The notes: generated from the sequence alone by a model not told the origin. DNA of 64,000 nucleotides from Megalonaias nervosa (GCA_016617855.1 JAECUM010094184.1:1-64000), one strand, 5' to 3'. Positions 13,906 to 24,671 are shown, counted from the stretch's first letter. A program made the numbers and translations.

Positions 13906-14006
13906 TGGTAATTGTGATTCATCAAGTAATCAATCTATGTTATTGTGCTTTGGAGTATTAGTATTTTTATTTTATTTTTCATGGTTACATTATGGCATTA
14001 CATTAG

Positions 14007-14039
14007 AAGTAGAAAAATTCATGGATCATAGTTTCAGAG
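14007..14039 (+). CDS. Candidate small exon with strong donor
   Basis: Thirty-three bases end at a near-perfect donor (CAGAG|gtaagt). Entered in phase 1 they read VEKFMDHSFR and exit in phase 1. The acceptor (ACATTAG) has a poor pyrimidine tract, and the phase does not fit the neighbouring candidate exons. The strong donor is the reason to record it. Confidence 0.18.
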
Positions 14040-14079
14040 GTAAGTAATTTCTGTTTGATAAATAGCTTTTGGTAGAAGT

Positions 14080-14940
14080 TCTGTTTCATGGGAGGATGTT
14101 ATGGCATATATAAGACAACAGTGTTATCATGTCACAGTCAATAAAAGCCTGTTATAGCATATATTGCCCAGCAGTGTTATTTTCATATCATAATCAGTGT
14201 ATGTTAAAGTTTTAAATGATAATAGTTGTAGATATTTAAGTTTCTGTCATTGTAGTTGCTTATTATGCATGGAGAGATAAAAACTTGACTGTGTTAATAT
14301 TCCTGTGATTTAACAAGTACAAATAGATGAATCTACTGAAATATGTAGATTGAACTTTTATTTGGTGATTAAACGTTATTGTTATATGTGAATACAATTA
14401 TTGATGCAGATTTATCTTAAAGGTTTTAATCAAACTAGTATGTAAAAGTACATACAAATTTACAACATTTTTAGTTCATTATTGGGATCATGTATGCTCA
14501 GTTTGAGTGGGGAAGCATGTCAGCCTGCACAGCATATTCATCCTTCATGCTGAATACATTATATTATTTGGAACTGACCTATTCTTGATTATGGCAGATT
14601 AGTAATTGTTTGATGTTCCTTTTTCTTTGTGCTTGAATGCCTTTAACTACACAAAAGTTGTGCAGAATACACAAAAGTGGTACAAAGTTTTAGTTGCATT
14701 TGTAATATATCTGAAATCATTTACTTTTCTGATCTATTTATGGAACTTACTTGTAAGAAATGTATTTTAAAAATTGCTGAAATGTTTGTTTTTATAAAGA
14801 GATTTGAAGTGTCCTATAGTGAAAAGAATGGAATAATATTCCAGATATATTCAGTGATCAAGTTATATTAACGTTAATTTCCTTTACTTTTATATGTATT
14901 CATTATGTGTGCATTTGGTTGTGCATTAAATGGAGTTCTT
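14080..14940. other. AT-rich sequence, nothing recognised
   Basis: There is a short duplication of gttatggcatatat near 14098 and 14152. No coding signal. Confidence 0.4.
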
Positions 14941-14944
14941 TAGA

Positions 14945-15070
14945 TATGAGAAAGTATGATTTTAAATTAAAAGTAAACTCAGTGAGAAAAAGTATGATTT
15001 TAATTTAAAAATAAAGTCAGTGTGAAAAAGTATGATTTTAATTTAAAAATAAACTCAAGTGAGAAAAAGA
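14945..15070. repeat. About 46-bp repeat, 3 copies
   Basis: Unit gaaaaagtatgattttaatt plus taaaaataaactcagt. Confidence 0.75.
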
Positions 15071-15344
15071 TTCAGATTAACATGATAAATTATGTACCCC
15101 AAAATTTTTAATGCCTGGGCATTGGAGAGTTCCAAACTTTTTCTTTATTCCACTCTCAAATTAATTCATATCATTAAAACTAATTTGTGGTTCGCATAAA
15201 AGTATGAAAGCAGTTATTAATGGGAAAAGGAAGTTAGTTCAATGTTCCTTGTTAGATATTAAGACAATAAATGTATCATCTTTCATTCTGTAATAAAACG
15301 GGGTCCATTTCAAGTGTACTTGTTGATGTTTATTTTACTTTCAG

Positions 15345-15447
15345 TTCACCAAATTTACATGCAATATTTCAGCAACAGTCATCAGGTAACCTTTTTTTAT
15401 TTGCTGCAGATTTATCCACATGTAGCAAAACTAAGGAAATTTTTTAG
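15345..15447 (+). CDS. Candidate exon (internal to 15385, or terminal to TAG at 15445)
   Basis: The acceptor is TTTTACTTTCAG. Entered in phase 2 (fits the exit of 13293-13348) it reads SPNLHAIFQQQSS. It can stop at a GTAACC donor after 15385 or read on to a TAG at 15445-15447. It competes with the phase-0 exon at 15410: the gap between them is 24 nt, too short for an intron, so at most one reading is right. Confidence 0.25.
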
Positions 15448-15472
15448 TACAAGTAACAACAAACACGGATTG
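15410..15472 (+). CDS. Candidate exon (21 codons)
   Basis: The acceptor TTTATTTGCTGCAG and a perfect donor (TTG|gtgagt) enclose 63 bases. Only phase 0 is open and it reads IYPHVAKLRKFFSTSNN and four more residues, exiting in phase 0. Composition and both splice sites look real. The phase does not match the candidate exon at 13293, so an exon between them would be missing. Confidence 0.4.
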
Positions 15473-15519
15473 GTGAGTGGATCAGACTCTTACACTGGTT
15501 CTAAAGGTCATAAGTTTGA

Positions 15520-15700
15520 TCTAAACTTGATTACAGCTTGATATTCATGGATCATCCTGCAAATCTTGCCTCCAAATGTTTGAGCGAAACTTGATTACAG
15601 CTTGATTATTCATGGATCACCATGCAAATCTTGCATCCAGATGTTTGATCTAAACTTGATTGCAGCTTGATTATTCATGGATCACCCTGCAATTCTTACC
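15520..15700. repeat. About 64-bp repeat, 3 copies
   Basis: Unit aaacttgattacagcttgat followed by tattcatggatcaccctgca. It lies just 3' of the candidate exon donor at 15473. Confidence 0.8.
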
Positions 15701-15824
15701 TCGCGATGCTGATACACAATCAGGGACTTGGACTTGTTGGGGTGTATATACAACTTTCATTCAAAAAGCCTTTATATTGAGGCAAACAGTCCACTAATGC
15801 ATCTAATCCCAAATGTCACGTAGT

Positions 15825-15965
15825 CTTAATCCCAAATACCAAACTTTGTATGCCCAGAAACCAGATGCTAAACATTGTATGCTCAGAAACCAGATACGAG
15901 ACTTTGTAACAGAAACCAAATACCAAACATGGTACATTCAGAAACCAAATATCACACTTTGTACT
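15825..15965. repeat. About 30-bp repeat, 5 copies
   Basis: Unit close to cagaaaccaaataccaaac plus tttgtatg. Confidence 0.75.
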
Positions 15966-16149
15966 CGGAGACCAATTTTCATTACACCTTTGGTACACAA
16001 GTTCGTCCACACTTTTCAGAAATCAGTTTTGGAAATACTGCAAAATTATTATTCCAAAATCACCACCTTGATTATTAACACAACCACAAATGATATTTGA
16101 TCTTTACCAGTTCGAAAGGTTTGCAACAAATCATCTTTTTTCAGAGTAA

Positions 16150-16755
16150 ATTCGCTGAAATCAGAACCTGATATCATAATCATGTCCATGTATACAGCTG
16201 GTTTAAAAGATGAAGATCAAGTTGGTGCTACCATTGCTAGCACTATATTGTGCCAGTTATCAAATAAGGCATCAGTTTTACAGTCATCTTTAAATCTTTG
16301 AGCTACATCGAAACCTCTCAGAAAGACAAAGTAATCATCTGTTTGGATCGCATTCTATGCTGAAAGCCTATCAAAAATTTTAATCTGACAGCTCGTTAAT
16401 ATTCCATATATTACAGAAACATGATTGCTCATACAGCTTGGAACAAAACTATTCTGTACTGTTAGCTGTCTAGTCACACTGGTATAATGAAAGAGCAGAT
16501 AAAGCATCCAAAGCAACCCTGCATTTACCCATTTCTGTATTGTGTAGACCATGCATTGGATGCACAACCTTGACTTGTGAATACCTCTTGAAGGGTGTAC
16601 ACCATAAAAGTATCACCCTGACAGTGGAACACATTTTTATGGAGTGCATCGACTTCTGCCAGTGAGATACAATTATTTTGACAGGAACTGCATGAAGAAA
16701 CTAGGACGATTTACCACCTGAGAAAATCATGGACGTTTTGAGGGAATGCAGTTTT
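16150..16755 (+). pseudogene. Degraded RNase H / C-terminal part of a non-LTR retrotransposon
   Basis: Translation across shifting frames shows remnants of a LINE RNase H domain. MYTAGLKDEDQVGATIAS near 16188 resembles the YTDGSK...VGAA start of RNase H with the catalytic Asp lost (TAG for TDG). LSNKASVL, SYIETSQKDKVIIC, then SSHTGI (cf. WVPSHTGI) follow. Farther on, LTVEHIFMECIDF matches the LTVEHILxECPxF motif usual downstream of this domain. Several stops and frameshifts are present, so it is a dead fossil. The clade cannot be fixed from this fragment. Confidence 0.6.
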
Positions 16756-16828
16756 GTACAACAGTTTCTGACCATATGTTGTAAGAATTTTATGTGTGTT
16801 ACATTTATCTTTCTTGTTTTTTTTGCAG

Positions 16829-16963
16829 AAATTTAACGTGTTTCTGTATTTTTATTTTGTGGCATGTTTATATTTATTTGGAAGGGTATATGGTGTGTCT
16901 TCCTCAAGTTTTGTGCAACTCTCTTTTTTATCATTCAAACTATACCTTTCTTTGGCACCATAA
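16829..16963 (+). CDS. Possible terminal exon, hydrophobic
   Basis: A very strong acceptor (CTTGTTTTTTTTGCAG) is followed by 44 open codons in phase 0, ending at TAA 16961-16963. The start reads KFNVFLYFYFVACLYLFG, a hydrophobic run that could be a membrane segment but could also be a by-product of T-rich sequence. It would follow 15410-15472 in phase. Confidence 0.2.
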   Translation, partial: KFNVFLYFYFVACLYLFGRVYGVSSSSFVQLSFLSFKLYLSLAP

Positions 16964-17134
16964 AGGTACTATTGTGTTGAGGTGCCATAAAATGCTTAAA
17001 CATACATATATGATGAACTTAAGAGAAATTTCTAGTTTTTCTAACATTTTGGAGGCATTTTTCTGAATTAGAATGGAGTGTACTTGATGATCAGGATATA
17101 TCATATGTATATCACCTCTTAATCCGTAAATTTA

Positions 17135-17395
17135 TTGTTATAACAAGTACCACACAGCACATACTGAATATATAATGAGTACCACACAGCACATATTAAC
17201 CATATTACTGAATATATAACAAGTACCACACAGCACTTCAGTATGAATATATAACAACTACCACACAGCACTTCATACTGCATATATAAAACAAGTACCA
17301 CACAGCACTTCATACTGAATATAAAACAAGTACCACACAGCACTTCAGTATGAATATATAACAAGTACCACACAGCACTTAATACTGAATAGAAA
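17135..17395. repeat. About 34-bp minisatellite, 7-8 copies
   Basis: Unit aacaagtaccacacagcact plus tcatactgaatata. Confidence 0.85.
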
Positions 17396-17571
17396 AAAGT
17401 CAAAGGTGTGGACCAAAATGCCCAACAAATAATCATTAGATTGTATAAAGGATGGCCACAGTCACTTTTTTAATTCAATAATGTAGTTCCCTTCAGGGTT
17501 CTTCTATATATGTTAGAGCTGGGTAATGCCAGCCAATGATGTAGTTCCTTTCAGGATTCTTCCTATTATAT

Positions 17572-18439
17572 TGTTCTGTATATTTAATTTAATTATTTGT
17601 TGTTTTAAAAATTTTTTATTTCCATTACATGCATTTGTAAGGTAACCTTGTTTACTGGATTTGACATTTTCCAGAAATTCAGTTCAGTTCTGTTTGACCT
17701 GACTGTTATTATAATAGAAACACTGTATCTAGTTGCTGACCTTAATTCAGAATCAGTAAGGGTCCTGGTAAACAACTTTTTTCTTTTTTTTTTATTCTTT
17801 CCAGAGTAAGAACCATTTATTTCAGTTAAGGCCATACTGGGAGTATGTGATGTTAGGCATGTAAAAAGCTTCTATTTTGTTCTGGATGGATGACCATGTA
17901 ACCGTCATCCAGGAATCTATTTTGTGTCTTAAATTAGTGTATAACTGTTTTCTTGATAGAATTTGGGCATTTGGGCTCCGAACCATTGACACTTAAAGGT
18001 GTTTTGTTGTGACCAGTTTGAATTGAAATTTTATTTTATGGAATTATTCTTTTCCCTGGAAATATATAAGTGCTCCTATGAAATTTTTGGATAAGAGATT
18101 TATTGAAATTTATACAGAATTCAAAACTAGATTAATATTTTCTGTGATTCAACAAGGAACTGTTGACACAACAGCACTTCGAAGGTTACAACAGACATCA
18201 TCGCCTTCTATTTTGAATTTCATCGGGACTCGAACTCAGATTCATTCAGGACTTTTTTAATAATAGGACTTCTATTTTTTAATTCTTGGATTAATTTTGG
18301 ATTTGATTTGTAAAACTGTAAGTTCTTTTTCTCATTTTTACCTTGGTTTTCTAGGGAAATAAATTATTTGTAAAATTTTACTAAGCTTGTTGTCTTCACT
18401 CTTTTCTGTTACATTTTGGAAGAGCCTAGACACGTAACA
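17572..18439 (+). mobile_element. Solo LTR-like element, same family (TSD ATAT)
   Basis: It starts TGTTCTGTAT and ends ACACGTAACA, with ATAT at 17568-17571 and 18440-18443. The 3' half matches the 46904-47620 element (gggaaataaattattt, ttgttgtcttcactctttt, gagcctagac). At 868 bp it is longer than the other copy. The TSD is low complexity, so the left border is less sure than the right. Confidence 0.65.
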
Positions 18440-18949
18440 ATATGGTTGAGTTCCATATTGCCAGCCAAGTTGTATGATCATACATATCACAATAATTGTA
18501 TTTAATATAATATTATATCACAATAGTGTCACGTAAGTAAACCCCCAAAATATACCAGGAAGTCCATGTTTACATAACAAACATTGCTTTTATCATTGTG
18601 TAAATCCTCTATAGGATATGCAGAGTTTCCGGGAATGAACAAAACTGAAGTGTTTTGGGTTAATTTATGCTTTTCTAAAATCAATATTCATTAAATATTG
18701 ATCAGAGACACTAAAATAATGTCAAGACATGCTAATCATATTCTGCTGAAGAGACATACTTGATTCATGGAAGTAAATGAGGAAAGTGCTTCTTTTTAAG
18801 ACCCCAGCAACTTGAGTTAGTGATGGATCTAGAAATGTTGTTGGTAAGGGGCATAACCCTCAGTGGGGCATAGATTAGATTAGAAATAACTAAATTAGGG
18901 TCTATAAAGAGACTTTATAGTCAGAGTCAAGACGTAAGACATTTAACAC

Positions 18950-19350
18950 CCAGGTAGCTCTCTAAACTAACTTGTAACGTTAACACTAGTCCAGAAAGTT
19001 ATTTCCACCAACTTATAAAATTAGCCCAGGGAGCTATTTCCACCAACTTGTAACATTAACACTGGTTCAGGAAGCTATTTCCACCAACTTGTAACATTAG
19101 CCTAGGGAGCTATTTCCACCAACTTGTAACATTAACACATGTCCAGGTAGCTATTTCCACCAGCTTGTAACATTAGCCCACTAAGCTATTTCTACCAACT
19201 TGTAACATTAACCCAGATAGCTGTTTCCACCAACTTGTAACATTAGCCCAGATAGCTATTTCCACCAACTTGTAACATTAGCCCAGGTAGCTATTTCCAC
19301 CAACATGTAACATTTGCCCAGGGAGCAATTTACACCAACTTGTAACATTC
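18950..19350. repeat. About 35-bp minisatellite, 11 copies
   Basis: Unit gctatttccaccaacttgta plus acattagcccagg. Some units alternate between 'tagccca' and 'taacacttgtcca' forms, a higher-order pattern. Confidence 0.88.
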
Positions 19351-19799
19351 TAACTACAAAAAAAAAATAATTGGTAATATTGAACTTAAACATTTCCCCT
19401 GTAGACTTACAAAAATTAAACTCTCAACATTTGTATGAATGAAATAAAACAATTTAAGGGGTGATATTACATATTTATGATAGGAGTATATTTATATCTA
19501 AAATAGTAAGTTAAAATATTACATGAAACTAAAAATATTAAACTAATAGTTACTATAATGATAGGCCATTAGTAAAAGCATTAGCTATTAATAATTTGGC
19601 TTTTAGAAAAATATATCACTATCACATAAGATTATACAATTGTACCTACAAATAGTCTTGTACAATTATATTAAAAACTGTTTTGCAGCAGAGAAGTTGC
19701 CACTAGTAGCGGGATGATTTGGTTAGATACTTTATGGCACAGCAATAAAATTTATTTTCAAGATAATTGAATTAAAGATGAACTATGCTGATCTGATGG

Positions 19800-20559
19800 T
19801 AGGATTCAAACCTGCACCTTTACAAAGATGAAAAATAGGGTTAAAGAAATATAAAAACTATGGCATACAGAGAAGCAAATAAGACAATGTATTACAAAGC
19901 TAATATTTGTCTATGATTTAGGTTATATTTTAAGATCCTTATTAATTTGAGATAAACATGTTTACTGATGTTGAGTTCGAGGTTTAGCTTTATGTCAAAA
20001 TTAAGAATGTTACAGAAGCAGGTTGTTAAAACATTTGATGTAAAATGATCATTAGCCTGATTCTGATTTTATATAAAAGCTGTTTACTTCAGAATGACTC
20101 ATTCCTACCTTAAGATTCAAAGTATCTTATTATTGTATTCAGTTTTTATTTGAGAGGATTTAGTTATTGAAAATATTCACTGGAATTACAGAATCTTCAT
20201 TAATACTTCATGGACTATATCACTGTTTTGGGATTAATGTGAATTCATTCAAGGACATTTTGGACTATATCATTATAATACATCAGATTGTTAGCACATC
20301 ACAACATTCCAGGTTATGAGTATATCAGCACATTCAGTATAGGAATTCATTTAGAAAATTACTGTAATTTTTTCCAAGTACTTTGTACCTTTGGACTTGG
20401 GATAGAACTTTTTGAACTGTTTGGGATTTAATTCACAATAATGTAAATTCTTTTTAAATGTTCACTTTGTATTCAAGGGAAATGAATTAGTTGCTGGATT
20501 TTTAAAAATTGTTGGTTTTCACTCTTCTCTGTTACTTAGTTCAAGATCATAGAGTCAGT

Positions 20560-20563
<4 letters not shown>
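19800..20563 (+). mobile_element. Solo LTR-like element, same family (left end unclear)
   Basis: The right part matches the 34.2-35.0 kb copy: gaggatttagttattgaaaa, tttggactatatcat, gggatttaattcac, gttggttttcactcttctctgttac. It ends AGTCAGTAACA at 20563 and a (TA)n tract follows. The left end was not found; the start given is approximate. Confidence 0.5.

Positions 20564-20618
<55 letters not shown>
20564..20618. repeat. (TA)n microsatellite
   Basis: Uninterrupted TA run between a solo LTR end and the Penelope arm. Confidence 0.95.
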
Positions 20619-20623
<5 letters not shown>

Positions 20624-20945
20624 TACAAATCATATGGTGAATAACAGTCCTTTCAAGTGCACTGGATCCAGCAAGGGATCACGTGTGTCAGGGATTGATT
20701 AAGATAAATGCAATAAACTGACAATGAACAGTGCAAAACTAGTATCTAACTAGCCTGAGCGCTTTCGACTCTTAATGAGTCTTTTTCAAAGGCAAATACA
20801 AAACATAGACAAGATAAACAAATAAAACACAAAAACCGTTGTGTTTGCAAAACTTTACATGGCTGTTTCTACAGGAATTAAACTTTTAAATTTATTATGT
20901 GTGAACTAGTTTATTTCAACTTGTTGTGGATGCTTGAAAATATTG
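20619..20945 (-). mobile_element. Penelope-like element, left inverted arm
   Basis: About 330 bp is present in reverse complement to the right arm at 21711-21940 and to the copies at 52.6 and 61.2 kb. It contains the hairpin gactc-attaa-gagtc followed by gaaagc (read on the minus strand, around 20763-20797). It abuts a (TA)n tract. Confidence 0.8.
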
Positions 20946-21134
20946 ACCTAGAAATCGACGAGCCATAATGACATCTGTTGTTTTATGTAATTTATGTAAA
21001 CGCAAATTATATCCTGGATATTTTATTGTCATAGTAGTAATTATAGGCCATTAAGCAAATTTAGAGAATTATTTAAAAGAAAATGTGTCAGCTGCAAAAA
21101 ATAAATAATTTCATTTGAGCATGGCTGTCTTTTT

Positions 21135-21718
21135 CTAGTCTTCTTGGTTTAAACTGCTTGGTTTCAATGTTCTAAGGTGGCGTATCCAGTAAGATTCCTT
21201 TTCTTTCCTGGTTTCGGAACTCCAGTTGGAGTTGTGAGCAACTGCAATAAGTGTTATATCACTGAAAGTGTGGCCAGGGAAGGAGAAGTGTTCTGCAACT
21301 GGGCTTCTGTACAGCTTCTTTGTCATCCAATCAGATCTATGAAGGTTGATCCTTCTGTGTAGCTTTTCAGTTTCTACGACATACTGAAGGCTGCAGATCT
21401 TACATGTGATGAGATAAATTACATTCTCTGTTTTGCACAATTTGTTTGGACCATGTATGTTTAGTTTTTCTCTAGTCACTGTGCTAGAAAATGTCCTGGT
21501 CTCTCTATCATATGTTGACAGGTTTTGCACCTTTTATCACCACAGGGACCAGATTGACTAGAGTGGTCTTGATTAGTGATTGGCATTAGCTTTGCCCTGA
21601 CTAGGATGTCCTTGAGGTTTTTTGGTCTCTGGTATGCTACTACAGGTTTGTTTGGGAGGATTAACTTCAGTGCATCCGACGATTCCATAATGGGCCAGTG
21701 TTTCCCAATGATTTTCAA
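21135..21718 (-). pseudogene. Penelope-like element, GIY-YIG endonuclease end (frameshifted)
   Basis: On the minus strand, one frame (21718 to about 21500) has RPKNLKDILVRAKL and a cysteine cluster (GPCGDKRCKTCQHMI), the linker typical of Penelope-like retroelements. A frameshift near 21500 moves to the frame ending at 21135. There NVIYLITCKICSLQYVVETE is the GIY-YIG core, followed by HRSDW, PVAEHF...GHTF and ESYWIRHLRTLKPSSLNQ, as in Penelope endonucleases. In the core the usual YVGET glycine is Val, so the enzyme is probably inactive even apart from the frameshift. The reverse transcriptase part is missing. The fragment lies between two inverted copies of a non-coding arm. Confidence 0.8.
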
Positions 21719-21904
21719 GCATCCACATCAAGTTAAAATAAAGTAGTTGAAACATAATAAATTTAAAGGTTTAATTCCTGTAGAAACAGCCATGTAAAGT
21801 TTGCGAACACAATGGTTTTTGTGTTTTATTTGTTTGTCTTGTCTATATTTTGTATTTGCCTTTGAAAAAGACTCATTAAGAGTCGAAAGTGCTCAGGCTA
21901 GTTA

Positions 21905-21940
<36 letters not shown>
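21711..21940 (+). mobile_element. Penelope-like element, right inverted arm with (TA)n end
   Basis: This arm is inverted relative to 20619-20945 and includes the hammerhead-like hairpin at 21861-21890. It is shorter than the other copies and breaks into a (TA)n tract at 21908-21940. Confidence 0.75.
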
Positions 21941-21944
<4 letters not shown>

Positions 21945-22099
21945 ATTCTGAGACTAAAGCTCAGTATTAATATTAATACACAGTAGCAAAGTCAGATCAT
22001 GTTCTACTTGACTGATATTGACTTCTACTAAAATATTTCAATTTAAACACTGTTGATATTTAATCAAGAGTTGAGTACCTTCCGCGACATCAACAATTT

Positions 22100-22254
22100 C
22101 AATTAGACTTGTGTGGTTTTTAGGCTTGGTCAGTTTTGCTTATTTCCCCTTAGCGGAAGTAGGTTAGTTTCCTTCCCGACAGTGTCAACAAAAGTGAGGG
22201 TGTTCAGGACAAACGAAAGTTTCGTTCACGTTGTCCTGAGCATTTTAAGGAATC
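22100..22254 (+). promoter_or_regulatory. Likely promoter-proximal region and 5' UTR of the coiled-coil gene
   Basis: The 150 bases before the candidate start codon at 22255 are non-repetitive and contain several CpG dinucleotides, unlike the CpG-poor sequence to the left. An imperfect palindrome (22204-22239, outer arms tcaggacaa / ttgtcctga, inner acgaaa / tttcgt) lies 15 nt before the ATG and could form a stem-loop in the transcript. No TATA box is evident. The promoter assignment rests on the exon call at 22255 and is inference. Confidence 0.35.
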
Positions 22255-22278
22255 ATGGCTTCGAAAGAAGACTATAAG
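22255..22278 (+). CDS. Candidate first coding exon (MASKEDYK)
   Basis: The ATG sits in a good context (aatcATGG), followed by eight codons reading MASKEDYK and a GT donor (AAG|gttaga). The exon is 24 nt and exits in phase 0, which fits either the 24-nt exon at 24886 or the exon at 38535 (both enter in phase 0). The composition, small and charged, suits the N-terminus of a soluble protein. It is short and the donor is only moderate, so it needs transcript support. Confidence 0.45.
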
Positions 22279-22718
22279 GTTAGATTTTTTTAAAAATTTA
22301 CTTATCAGAGTTAGCAAATACCATTATTTTGGCAGACTCTTACTTCATAATATTTCGGGAAACGTTTTACTTTTCTGTTGCCGGGGACTTACTTCGTTAA
22401 CGATTAAGTCACCGTTCATTAAATGCTGGGGCGAGAACAAAAGACCCACTTTTCACGTACTTATTTTATAACTTCTATTCAATCATTTTTAAAGAAATAT
22501 ATTTTCAGTAATCCTAGAAGATTCGAATGAATCAATCCTAGCATATTGAACTAAAGTAACTAAGTTGTCCCTTTTCATTGTTATTGTATAAAATTGTTTT
22601 CATTTTATTTAAAATCTTATTGTATTCCACATGTAATGTTTAATACTTCCTTACTTTCGTTGACGGGGTGTATGTGCGATATTGCTGATGATGTCATTGT
22701 TGGTGTTGAATTTTGTCG

Positions 22719-22720
<2 letters not shown>

Positions 22721-22752
<32 letters not shown>
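22721..22752. repeat. (AAT)n microsatellite
   Basis: About 10 units, inside the first intron. Confidence 0.95.
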
Positions 22753-22754
<2 letters not shown>

Positions 22755-22959
22755 GCAACAACAAGTGGCAGTTGTAATGTTTGCAACACTCGTCATTACA
22801 GCTTTCATGTTGAAAAGTTTTACTTTTTTGTTAGTTTAAATGCGGAATGACAGCCAAAGTTTTAAATATTGTGTTTGATTATTATAGAACAAGAGTATCG
22901 TGTCATGTGTTTGTCAGACCAATCCTGGATGGTACATACTTAATTCATTATGTAAGAAA

Positions 22960-23660
22960 ATAAAAATTTTGACCATCTAACATCCCATATATCCACCATG
23001 GCAGCCGTCTTGTTATTAAAGTTTCTTCACCTGAATGGAAAGACATATCGACATGGGGTTTCACTGGAAGACTTCTTATGATGTCTAGTTGGTCACAAGT
23101 AAAAATTCTGCAAATCTGGCCTCCACTATGGCCACGACACAATCCTTCTTAAAAATTGCATTTGCTAGCTTTGATTGAGAGTCATATGAACATGGTATTT
23201 TCACCAAAACACTTTTTGTGATATCTAATATGTCTGCCATGACTGCTATATTAAAACCTTGTTATTGCTTTCCCTTCTCAACGGAAAATGATGTCGACAT
23301 GGAGTTTCCACTAGAAGACACCTTAAGATATCTAGTTTAGAATAAAAATAGTGCCGATCGACTTCCAATATGACTGACATTGTAATCATTTTGACAGTCT
23401 GAAAATCTTGTCATCCCTGCTTCTTGTGAATGTTTGTCCATATTGACCAGGGATTTCCACCAAAAGAATTCTAATGATGTCTAATTGATCCTAAATGAAA
23501 ATGTGCCGATCTTATGTCTACTATGACTGCTACAGCAACTAATTTGAAAATATTTTTATTGCTCAATATTATCAGAGATGGTTTCAATAGATAGCGGTTA
23601 ATAAGAACAAATGGTCTTATCTTGAATTCATGAATATTCTTTCGGCCAGTATAGCATAGT
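22960..23660. mobile_element. Dispersed mid-repeat family, copy C
   Basis: It has the same blocks (ccaccatggcagccgtcttg, gacatggggtttcactggaa, ttgatcctaaatgaaaatg) as copies A, B and D. It is located in the first intron of the coiled-coil gene. Confidence 0.6.
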
Positions 23661-23804
23661 CCCTTCACTGGATTCTCGTTTTCTTTTTTCCTTCTTTTCT
23701 AATAGCCTTCATGAAAACGTTAAGTGCAAGAAATTTGAGTGTGAAAGTCATAAAAGTTCTGCAACATAATCATTAAGAGTGGAGATAAGCTTTATTACAT
23801 ATAT

Positions 23805-24090
23805 TATAAACAGTAAGATATACACATAATGGTTATTGTCTCACTTTGTCAATAAGATAAACACAGTGATTATTGTCTGACTTCGACAATAAGATAAACA
23901 CCCAGTGATTATTGTCTGACTTCGACAATAAGATAACACACAGTGATTATTGTCTGAATTTGTCAATAAGATAAACACACAGTGATTATTGTCTCACTTT
24001 GACTGTAAGATAAACACCCAATGATTATTGTCTCACTTGGACAATAAGATGAACACCTTATGGTTAATATCTCACTTTCGTAAACCTGGT
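23805..24090. repeat. About 39-bp minisatellite, 7 copies
   Basis: Unit aataagataaacacacagtg plus attattgtctcacttcgac. It lies just upstream of the candidate exon at 24163. Confidence 0.88.
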
Positions 24091-24162
24091 GAGACATAGT
24101 TAACCTTTTTTCAGCGTCGTTAGTATTATAATTTTGCGTTCAAGTTTTGCAAAATCAGATAT

Positions 24163-24194
24163 GGAGAGGGAATACGTTACTGCTCGAGCGCAGG
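24163..24194 (+). CDS. Possible alternative first exon or small 5' exon (ATG at 24162-24164 region)
   Basis: An ATG is followed by ten in-frame codons (MEREYVTARAQ) and a GTGAGA donor after 24194. The frame stays open leftwards to a CAG acceptor-like site near 24114, so this could be an alternative first exon or a short internal exon. As an alternative start exon it exits in phase 0. If it is entered at the closer AG (24160) it exits in phase 2, which would open the microexon at 24644 into the exon at 24886. The two readings give different peptides and I cannot choose between them. Confidence 0.3.
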
Positions 24195-24643
24195 TGAGAC
24201 GCAGAACTCGATTTATCATGGTGTTGCATTTTAAAACACACATACACACACAAACATACACACACATCAGTTATTAAGATGCAATTTTCATATATCACCA
24301 GGTTATTTATAAAACTGGCCAAGCTTCTCAGACATAAAGTTTGAGAATGTGTTTTTGGTTTGAGATTTTTGTTGCACATTGCAATGAGTGATTTGCAATT
24401 TCCATAAATTCGTGTCGTATTTAAAGATGTGCATAATTTTTCCTTTGACAGTGCATACATGCATGCGTCATCATCATCACGGTTTACTGTTCCAGTGTTT
24501 GCCAGAATGTGAGACTAATGTTTTGTCCTTATATTAATTTTATAAGCAATTTCTGTTCATACTGTGAACCATAATGAGTTGTATTACACCGAACAGTTAT
24601 GTTTTTCCGTTCTGTTCGTTTATTATTAAGCAATTATCTTTAG

Positions 24644-24671
24644 ACACCGAGGGCCAGCAGAAGTAGTAGAG
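24644..24671 (+). CDS. Candidate 28-nt microexon, copy 1
   Basis: Twenty-eight bases are bounded by a TTTAG acceptor and a GTAACT donor. In phase 0 it reads TPRASRSSR plus one base; entered in phase 2 it reads HRGPAEVVE and exits in phase 0, which would join cleanly to GEETLDFK at 24886. An 89-bp direct duplication places a near-identical second copy at 24733. The intact splice sites suggest a real exon, but the length and ambiguous phase make the call uncertain. Confidence 0.3.

Larger units (their letters stand above)
2080..16963 (+). other. Possible upstream gene: chain of short candidate exons
   Basis: Several short open segments with splice sites on the + strand can be chained: 2080-2104, 4776-4810, 13293-13348, then 15345-15385 or 15410-15472, and perhaps a terminal exon at 16829. 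The first three joins are phase-compatible and the fourth (13348 to 15345) also fits. However, 15345-15385 and 15410-15472 cannot both be used, since only 24 nt separate them and the phases clash. The family is not recognised. Treat this as a hypothesis for a gene located before, and in the same direction as, the coiled-coil gene. Confidence 0.3.
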
